NCBI RefSeq assembly: GCF_009727055.1
Contig: NC_052354.1
Coordinates: 50,738,331-50,802,330, forward strand
Origin: Benincasa hispida
Lineage: Eukaryota > Streptophyta > Magnoliopsida > Cucurbitales > Cucurbitaceae
Length of the DNA stretch: 64,000 nt
Direction of reading: 5' to 3'
Shown: positions 56,973-64,000 of the stretch, in pieces
Layout: every line of letters begins with the position of its first letter
Numbering within the stretch: the first letter of the stretch is position 1
Program-made: the position numbers and the translations under genes
Notes under the pieces: generated by a model
Database searches by the model: none
The model's input: only the letters and a program-made list of their open reading frames with translations
What the model was told of the DNA's origin: nothing

Positions 56973-57873
56973 CTATACATGTTTATAATATTTACCTTGT
57001 TTATTCTTTTCTGCTATCTTTTCAGCTAGATATTTTGGGCAATTACGCTTCCAATGCCCAACCTCTCCACAATGGAAACATTTTCCCTTTGGAGTTTTGT
57101 TTTTGTTTTTCTTCACAGCGATTTTCTTTTTCCCTTTTCCTTTCTTTTTCATCTGTACGGTTTTATCTTTAAAAGAAGAAGAAGGACCAACTTTCTTATC
57201 ATCAACGGGTTTCGTACCAGACGTAGACCTTTTGTAAAACTTTTTCGGTTTAGAAATAACATTTATTTCCTTTTCATTGAGTTTCATCATGGATTGTTAA
57301 GTTTGCAATTCATTTAACAACATCGTTAAGTTATAAGTGATTTTGTTCATGACAGCATTTGTCCTGAACCATAGATAGCTCTCAGGAATAGATTCCAGTA
57401 TCATACTCACTTGACTTGTTTCGTCTATCATAGCCTTATGAGCCTCTGCGATGTTAAAATGGACCATCATGTCAAGAAACATATTCTCTCACATTGGTCC
57501 CATCCTTCATACGTGTCACATACACATATTTAATGGCTTCATGTCTAATAGATGATGACGGTTGCCCGAACATCTCCTGTAATGATACCATGATCTCACA
57601 AGCTGTGGGCATGACCTTATGTTTCTTGTTGAGTACATCAGATATACTCGCCAAGATATAGGCCCGGGCTTTTTCGTTCGCCCTTATCCACCTATCATAA
57701 ACATCCCTAACATTTTGGGTCGCCATTGAACTGGGAATTGAAGGACACTCCTTTGTTAACACAAACTTCAAGTCATCTACTACTAATATTTTATTGATAT
57801 TTGATTTCCAATTGGAGTAACCGTTTCCATTAATTTTGTCAGAAGTAAGCAGTTGTATAATCGAGTTCGACAT
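56973..57873 (-). pseudogene. Copia B gag
   Basis: ATG at 57873 (MSNSIIQLLTSDKINGNGYS), LKFVLTKECPSIPSSMATQN, EKARAYILASISDVL, EIMVSLQEMFGQPSSSIRHE, IKYVYVTRMKDGTNVREYV. A one-base break near 57480 leads to MFLDMMVHFNIAEAHKAMID and LESIPESYLWFRTNAVMN. After a stop at about 57297 it continues to a Lys-rich linker and an intact CCHC knuckle CFHCGEVGHWKRNC. Best preserved gag of the window, closely related to copia A gag. Confidence 0.93.
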
Positions 57874-59160
57874 TGCTGAAACATTTTAAACAAATTCTAT
57901 TAAATATGCATTTAAATCCATTTTAGCAAAACTAGTATAGTACCCAATAAATCTTTATTTATTTGCAACGATACTTAAGTGATTTAGAACAAGTGCTACT
58001 GTGGGGCAGTCAAGAATTCCTTCACAGAAGCAAGACAGTTCTTGACCAAATACTATTATCAAGATCTTTACTAACACTTAGTAATTCTTGTAAGTGTGAC
58101 CCGCCATTTTCAGATCTTATAGGACGGTATGAATATGCCTCCGAGAGAGAAGACAATATCCAAGACGAAACGATAAGACCCTATTCATTTTACTGAAGCT
58201 TGGGTTGTTCCGAATCCTATGTTACAACCCTCCATAGGGATCGCCGCAGCTAACGACTAGCTAGTGCTGCATAAAAATGACAAGGCGTAACATACGAATC
58301 TCACGGTTCAAACTAATGGAGGAGACCGTAGGACAATATTGACACATTTCCTTCACCCACTTATTATGAACCACTTCCCTCATTCACCTTGTTATTGACC
58401 CATGCAAACATTTTCTGTAAGGAGCAGTCGAGGTAAAATCGACAAGAAACCGAGCATGGATCTCATGGTGTGAACTCTTAAGGACGTGAGAGCTAATAAC
58501 TATATATCAAATATATTCTTAATCTCCCACTGAAGTATTCTAAATGTTTGGGTAATTTACTTAGGCATGACGGCTAATTTCATACAATCTAAGTCTAAGT
58601 GGTTTTTCCAAATATAACTCTTATAATTGGATTTAACCTACAATGTCTAGGTGATAAACCATTTTATTACCTCACATCACTCACGCAAGCTCATAAAATT
58701 AGTTAAAAATTCTCAATTGTTTGGTCATAATCTCAGGTAGGAAGTGTTCCGTAAACCGTCAACTTAAGTACCCCAGCCTTAGACAGCTTTATGAACTGAT
58801 ATGAGTTTGTAATCGTATTTTATAAGGTAATAATCTATTTTAACGATTAAAATTAATTATTAACCTAAGTGAGCATGCAACTATTCTTTGTTATGGATTT
58901 TAAACGTCTAACCAATTTTTATAACAACTTATAAAATTTAGACATGCTTAAACATCCACAACATTCAACAAAGATATCTAATATAACTATTATATTAAAC
59001 ATAACCTTAACATGCATACTATATATTATAACAATTATAACATACTACAATGCATGTAACATGCTTCCTATGGTGGGGTTTTAAATCTACATGGCATACT
59101 GTATGCATATACATGAATTTATTTAATTATCACATACATTTCATGCATAAATAATTAAAT
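57874..59160 (-). mobile_element. Copia B untranslated leader
   Basis: Non-coding; matches 21281-22809 and, after CATAC at 59095-59099, the start of 47162 onward. It thus gives the empty-site form of the place where the gypsy compound entered copia A. Confidence 0.8.
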
Positions 59161-59640
59161 ACTAATTGTTATGGCTTTCGTTTTGGCATAAACAAGCAAA
59201 CAGAAAACTAACTATTACAAACACTTCAAAACCGTCTTTGAACCGCTCGAACCGCTCCAAACCGAACCCAAAACAACTTGAACCAGGCTGGACGAGTCTG
59301 AACCGGACCAACAAAGCCTGAACCGAACCAACCACAACCATTTAAGGCTGAACCGGATTGAACCTTGAGTAAACCGGTCAAACCGGTTGCTCTCGGTCCA
59401 ACCACAATATGTTGTTAAGGCCGATCGTGTAACGCCTAGATGTAATCGTCTAGTGTCATCGCCTGGAGTTGTGAGGAATTACACGATCGCATAGTGTTTC
59501 CTGAAAGAGAAACATAACTCGATCATATTCTAGTAAATGCTCGATGCTCGATTACTCGATGGCATTATGGGTATTTACTCATGCATTACTCGGTGGCCCT
59601 TTACTCAATGATACTCAATGGAATTTCAGTAATTACTCAA
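59161..59640. repeat. Clusters of AACCG, GATCGTxTAG and ACTCGATG words
   Basis: 59225-59400 repeats GAACCG/AACCGG about a dozen times. 59420-59490 has GATCGTGTAA, ATCGTCTAG and GATCGCATAG. 59520-59640 has a series of ACTCGATG / ACTCAATG words. It lies in the distal leader of copia B. No PBS or 5' LTR follows, so the element is truncated here. Confidence 0.75.
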
Positions 59641-61181
59641 TTTTCTTCAATTTGTTGATTTTCTTGGTCATTTTTTATCCTTTAGGCACAAATTTCTCTT
59701 AATGACTCTTAAATGCCTCGGGGACCGTTTTACCTACAAAATTAGCATTTAAAGAAAATAATCAACACTATTTTGGAGAAATTAACGTAGAAAATATAGA
59801 TCATTTAAAAACCTAACAAAATACCCTCAACTTAACTCTTGGTCGTCTCGAGCATGTCTAAACTAAAAATATGCATACTTTCAAGCAAAAACATGAATAT
59901 CAAATGTGCATTCATTCAGAGAACTCATTCAAAAATGTTAATACGTTCATATGGTTTACTCAAAAGTTTGATTCATATCTCTCTTTTCAACAGGGAAGCA
60001 AATGAAAGATACAAATGGGTATTTAAACCTTTAAAATTTTTCTAACAAATAATTGAAGCCTATTTTTGAAAAAAAAAACATTATTTTTCTTGTAAAGCCA
60101 TAAAAGAAAAGACTACTCAAATTTAGTTTATTTAAAGGCCAAAACTAGTAGAAAAGATATATCCAACTCTCAATTCCTCTTCGCCCTACATGGCTCGGTT
60201 ATCGGTCTATGATATACCTAACTTGCATTAGATAGAGACAATTCTAATACAAGGGTGCCCTTTTTTATAAACTCACACACACAAAACGTAAATGATACTT
60301 TTTTTTACCTAAAGGGATAGCTTTCACACTCATACCGTAGGGAACCTATCACTCTTTTCTCGTGGACCCTAACTAACACGATGGAGGTAGCTCTTTTCAC
60401 CTCTATCCATGCACACACACACACATGTTAGTGAAGATTATGTTAATTTGGCTAATTTGCTTTATTTTTTTTTTGTGCTAGCAATTTTTTTAAAAAAATA
60501 CTTAAAACACTAGACCCTTTTTTTATCCTCTTTATCTAGACTTATCTCTAAAACAAGATAGTTGTTCTTAGACCAAAGTTTGTCCTATCGGGGTAACAAA
60601 GAAAATTAAGTGGATATGACATTTCTAAGAGTTTTGAGATTCTAAATAAATCTAAAGACTAAGTATTCAATTTTTTATGAAGTTAAAAGGAAAAGAAAGT
60701 TTCTTTTGAAAAATGAGTTTCAAATTTTTATTTGAAAAGACTTTAAGAAGCTTAAAATTTATTTGTATCATTGCTTTAGAAAATGTGTCGTCAAAGTTCA
60801 TTGATAAGAATCAAAAGATTGAGAAAAACAAATGATCATAACAAACAAAGTGAATGCTATTCTTGAATGAATGAACATACTTTGTAATGAATCATGCATT
60901 GAAGGCAAAAATGAGTCATTTAACAAGAACAAAAATGATGTAAGATAATAATATTATGTTTCTTAAGAGAATAAAAAAGAATGCCATAGGAATGTAATAG
61001 AGCTAATCAAGATATATTTCATCAAGATCATAAAATCCACATAACTCGAGCTGAGGTGCTCAAGGGTTCCAAATATTTCTTGATATGCAAAGATAATAGA
61101 GATAATGGAGCAAAAAAGTTTTTGTTTTTGTAAGGCTCATTTTTTATGACCCTAAAAAAAATGTTAAGAACATGCAATGAA
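59641..61181 (-). other. Probable gypsy LTR or 3' region, non-coding
   Basis: AT-rich. Text near 60230-60430 ('acaagggtgcccttttt', 'ctcttttctcgtggaccc', (CA)n) suggests element-derived DNA, lying just beyond a PPT-like tract in the minus direction. I cannot draw LTR ends. The short frame 59839-60045 has no recognisable domain. Confidence 0.35.
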
Positions 61182-61197
61182 CTCCCACCCCCAACTT
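61182..61197 (-). promoter_or_regulatory. PPT-like tract of a minus-strand gypsy remnant
   Basis: AAGTTGGGGGTGGGAG on the minus strand, preceded by 'aaggacaatgtttag', the same context as the PPTs of G2 and the compound. Confidence 0.55.
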
Positions 61198-61619
61198 AAA
61201 AACTAAACATTGTCCTTAATGTTTATAAAACTAAAATATGAGCTAGAAGATAAAAAGAAAGGGGAACAGAGAACTCCCTTGATTTTGCACAATGGGTGGT
61301 GGTAGAAATTTTTCCTTGTTTGTTCTTATTGTTCTTTTCCTGCATCAATTTTTGCTTTTTCTTTCATTTTGTTGTTCCTACAAAAAGGAGAAAAGAAAAG
61401 TAAAAAAAAGAAAAAGAAAGGAAAAGAAAAGCTATAAGAAAAAAAGAAAGTTAGTCTAAAATTTTATTCCTAGAAAGAAAATAAAGGAAAACGAATAAAA
61501 GTGAAAATGAAAATGAAAGATAAAAGATAGGGCAAAAAAATGAAGAAGATACCGGGAAAATATATGTGTTGTCAGAGTCAGTCTGAATTAGGGCTCTCGC
61601 TGAAGATCGTACTAAAAAC

Positions 61620-61967
61620 CTATGCTGGCATAGTAGAGATGGTCCCTTTCGCACATGAAATTGACAATCTCTGCATACGCCTAACTTGGTGAGCGGTCTC
61701 GCGGATCACCCTTAAGGCTTCGGTGGCAGTTCTAAGTGCTTGCTCACCTAAGGTTTCACCACTCGGCGATTGCTCATGGGGATGACTGGGAAATTCTACC
61801 CTAAGTGATTCTTCTTTTAAATGTTGATCCTTACCATCTAGCTCTTCTTATTCTTATTCGTGGAGTTCCTCAACTCCACGACCTCGAAAGGTTGAGATGG
61901 ATGTCTTAGAAATTGGAGCTTTACGCCCCATACGTTCCTCATTTCTGGGTATTTCTACCTCGGACCT
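61620..61967 (-). pseudogene. C-terminal fragment of a gypsy extra ORF (tentative)
   Basis: One frame reads EVEIPRNEERMGRKAPISKT, then after two close stops KEESLRVEFPSHPHEQSPSG and GEQALRTATEALRVIRETAH, QVRRMQRLSISCAKGT, ending at TAG 61620. The Pro/Ser linker plus basic helix layout is like the C-terminal tail of the accessory ORF at 32.1-32.4 kb, and a PPT-like tract follows about 420 bp on. No domain that would settle identity. Confidence 0.35.
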
Positions 61968-62089
61968 CTAACACAACAAAGTTATTAAGCTAGGATGTCC
62001 AAGGCTACCCATGGTAGAATACCGTCCACATCGTCGGATGGAAGCATGGATAACTCTTCCAACGTTAATAGACATACCTTGAATGAGAC

Positions 62090-63093
62090 AGTAGAGAAGT
62101 TGGCTCTAGGTCGGGAATGATCTAGGACTCGATGGATTATGCAAAGAAATGCGAAGCTTGTCAATATCACGCGACTTTCATTCATCAACCGCCCGAGCCT
62201 CTACATCCGACCATAGCCTCATGGCCTTTCAAAGCATGGGGGCTTGATCTGGTCGGCCCTATGATACCTAAGTCATCAGCAGGGCACTCTTATATCCTCG
62301 CAGCCACTAACTACTTTTCAAGATGGGTTGAGGTTGTCGCTTTAAGGGAAGCTAAGAAAGAAAACGCGGTAGATTTTATCCGCACTCATATGATTTATCG
62401 ATATGGTATTCCCTATCGGATTGTGACGGATAACGAGAGACAATTCTCCAATAGTTTGATGGACAGGTTATGTGAAAAATTCAAATTCAAGCAGTAGAAG
62501 TCATCCATATGTAACGCCGCAGCGAATGGGTTGGTTGAGGCATTTAACAAGACATTGTGCAACCTGCTAAAGAAAATTGTTTCTAAGTCGAAGAGAGATT
62601 AGCAGGAGAAGATCGGTGAAGCGTTGTGGGCTTATCGCACTACTCACCGTACCCCTACAGGAGTCACCCCGTACTTTCTCGTTTATGGGGTAGAATTTGT
62701 CCTTCTTTTGGAAAGAGAAATTTCATTGCTAAGAATGGCGGTGCAAGAAGGGCTGACTACAGAGGACAATGCCAAACTGCGGCTCCAAGAGTTGGAAGCA
62801 TTGGATGAAAAATGATTAGAAGCTCAACAAGCTTTGGAATGTTACCAGACACGAATGTCTAAAGCCTTCGATAAGCATGTAAAGCCTCGGTCCTTTCAAG
62901 TTGGTGTTCTAGTGCTCATCGTAAGGAGACAATTATCACGACAAGACATACGGGGAATAAGTTTACACCTAAATGGAATGGGCCCTATGTCGTCAAAGAA
63001 GTCTACACAAACGGAGCGTACAAGATAGTTGATCAAGATGGGCTAAGAATTGGCCCAATTAATGACAAGTTTCTCAAGAAGTTTTACGCTTAA
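62090..63093 (+). pseudogene. Gypsy (Tat/Ogre-like) integrase, C-terminal pol fragment
   Basis: MDYAKKCEACQYHATFIHQP begins at 62132 (zinc-site CxxC). Asp in WGLDLVGPMIP, Asp in IVTDNERQF, Glu in NGLVEAFNKTLCNLLKK. After stops at about 62496 and 62598 it continues ALWAYRTTHRTPTGVTPYFL, LRLQELEALDEK, LECYQTRMSKAFDKHVKPRS, FQVGVLVL, and in a third frame the terminal KFLKKFYA, stop at 63093. The HQPPEPLHP and CNLLKK text is typical of the Tat/Ogre side of plant gypsy and distinct from G1/G2. The upstream part of pol is missing. Confidence 0.9.
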
Positions 63094-63284
63094 TAAATTT
63101 TTAAAAAAACCTTTGTACAAACTACGTTACGACTTGATCCCTGTCATTATAAAGGGTATATAGGCGACTTAAAAAAATTTAAGTTCAATCACGCATAAAA
63201 AAAAAAATTGAACTACATTATGACTTGATCCCTATCATTATGAAGGTATGTAGGCAACTTGAAAGAAACTTCAAGTTCAGTCCA

Positions 63285-63325
<41 letters not shown>

Positions 63326-63400
63326 TGAACTACGTCATGATTTGATCCCTTTCTTTAAAGGTACGAAGGAAACTTAAAGAAATTTAATTTTAGTCCATCA
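63094..63400 (+). repeat. Three imperfect 3'-UTR repeats with long A-runs
   Basis: About 63116-63190, 63211-63290 and 63324-63395 share 'gaactacRttatgacttgat', 'ccctatcattat' and 'gtatgtaggcaacttga'. They are separated by A-runs, one about 35 nt (63289-63323). This 'actacg ... gtaggcaac' text commonly follows Tat/Ogre pol. Confidence 0.7.
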
Positions 63401-63429
63401 GAAAAGGTACCACAACCACCTAAGTATGA

Positions 63430-64000
63430 TACTACAAGATTGATGTTGATCATCCCCGTTAAAGAATGACACTCTAGATTGAAGATATTCATCCCTATTG
63501 GGGGAAACATAATGGATTGAAGATGTTCATCCCTCGTAAGAAGCCAACACAGTAAATAAAAGACACACACTTGGAATGTGCTTTGCTTCCTCTTTAAAAT
63601 CAAACTTAGATGCTCCTCCATCTTCAAGTTCAGAGGCTTCGTTGATGCTCTTCAATCTTCAAATTCAGAGGCTTCATCCATGCTTCTCCATCTTCAAGTT
63701 TAAAGGCTTCATCGATGCTTCATCTTCATGCTCAAGTCTAGAGGCTTTGCAATGCCATCTTCACGCTCAAAGTCGTGAAGTCGAGCTCAATGTGAAGATT
63801 CATTGATGCTTCGTCAAACTCAAGTGAGGAGGATTCACCGACGCTTCAAGCTCAAATGCGGAGGATTCACTGATTCTTCAAGCTCAAGTGCAGAGGATTC
63901 GCCGATGCTCTATCAAACTCAAATGCGGACGATTTGCCGATGCTTTGTCAAACTCAAAAGCAAAGGTCTCGTCGATGCTTCTCTATCTTCAAGCTCAGAG
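63430..64000 (+). repeat. Degenerate tandem repeats to the window end
   Basis: 63430-63540: three units with 'gattgaagatgttcatccc'. 63585-64000: units of about 36-45 bp built on 'cttcaagttcagaggcttc' and 'atcgatgcttc', drifting to 'ctcaagtgcagaggattc' and 'gccgatgct'. They continue past the window edge. Probably the 3' UTR of the gypsy element. Confidence 0.75.

Overview
The window is a retrotransposon-dominated stretch of plant nuclear DNA. Nearly every long reading frame belongs to a Ty1/copia, Ty3/gypsy or LINE element, usually broken by stops and frameshifts. LTR primer sites match plant initiator-Met tRNA (TGGTATCAGAG) in the copia elements and an Asp-tRNA-type site (TGGCxCCGTTGCCGGGG-like) in the Athila-like gypsy elements. 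I see no convincing host gene, rRNA, tRNA or CRISPR array. An AT-rich eudicot, plausibly a cucurbit, in gene-poor heterochromatin fits best, but the species is inference.

Layout. 1-897: end of a copia LTR. 898-9.9 kb: AT-rich DNA without recognisable genes, with degenerate repeats, a 31-bp x3 tandem array, hairpin repeats and a fold-back element. 9.9-12.7 kb: decayed minus-strand copia (C1) containing an N flanked by a 70-bp duplication. 12.8-18.8 kb: the end of a LINE-type ORF2, split by a nearly complete minus-strand copia (C2, 13467-18187). 19176-50190: minus-strand copia A, whose untranslated leader was invaded at target CATAC by a gypsy compound (22810-47156). Inside that compound lies a second, complete minus-strand gypsy element (G2, 33441-45597, target duplication GTAGC). 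Inside G2's 5' LTR lies a solo LTR (41969-43959, target duplication TGTAT). 50262-50566: a MITE. 50.6-51.7 kb: 5' end of a plus-strand copia (D). 51.7-59.6 kb: minus-strand copia B, related to A, with LTR, pol, gag and leader. 59.7-62.0 kb: probable 3' remains of a minus-strand gypsy. 62.1-63.1 kb: integrase end of a Tat/Ogre-like gypsy, then 3' repeats to the window end.

How the parts relate. The nest gives a relative order: copia A first, then the gypsy compound, then G2, then the element that left the solo LTR. By-eye LTR identities (A about 91%, G2 about 93%, C2 about 94-95%) agree with it. Copia B supplies an uninterrupted version of the leader that the gypsy compound entered, which confirms the CATAC target. 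The plus-strand gypsy compound carries an extra ORF after pol (28.5-32.4 kb, interrupted by another LTR) containing what I recognise as the 'putative plant transposon protein' domain; upstream of it are a hairpin, a GGCCCA palindrome, a TATA-like box and a telo-box, which look like an internal promoter. The two outer LTRs of the compound belong to different subfamilies although they share a target duplication; this is the main unresolved point.
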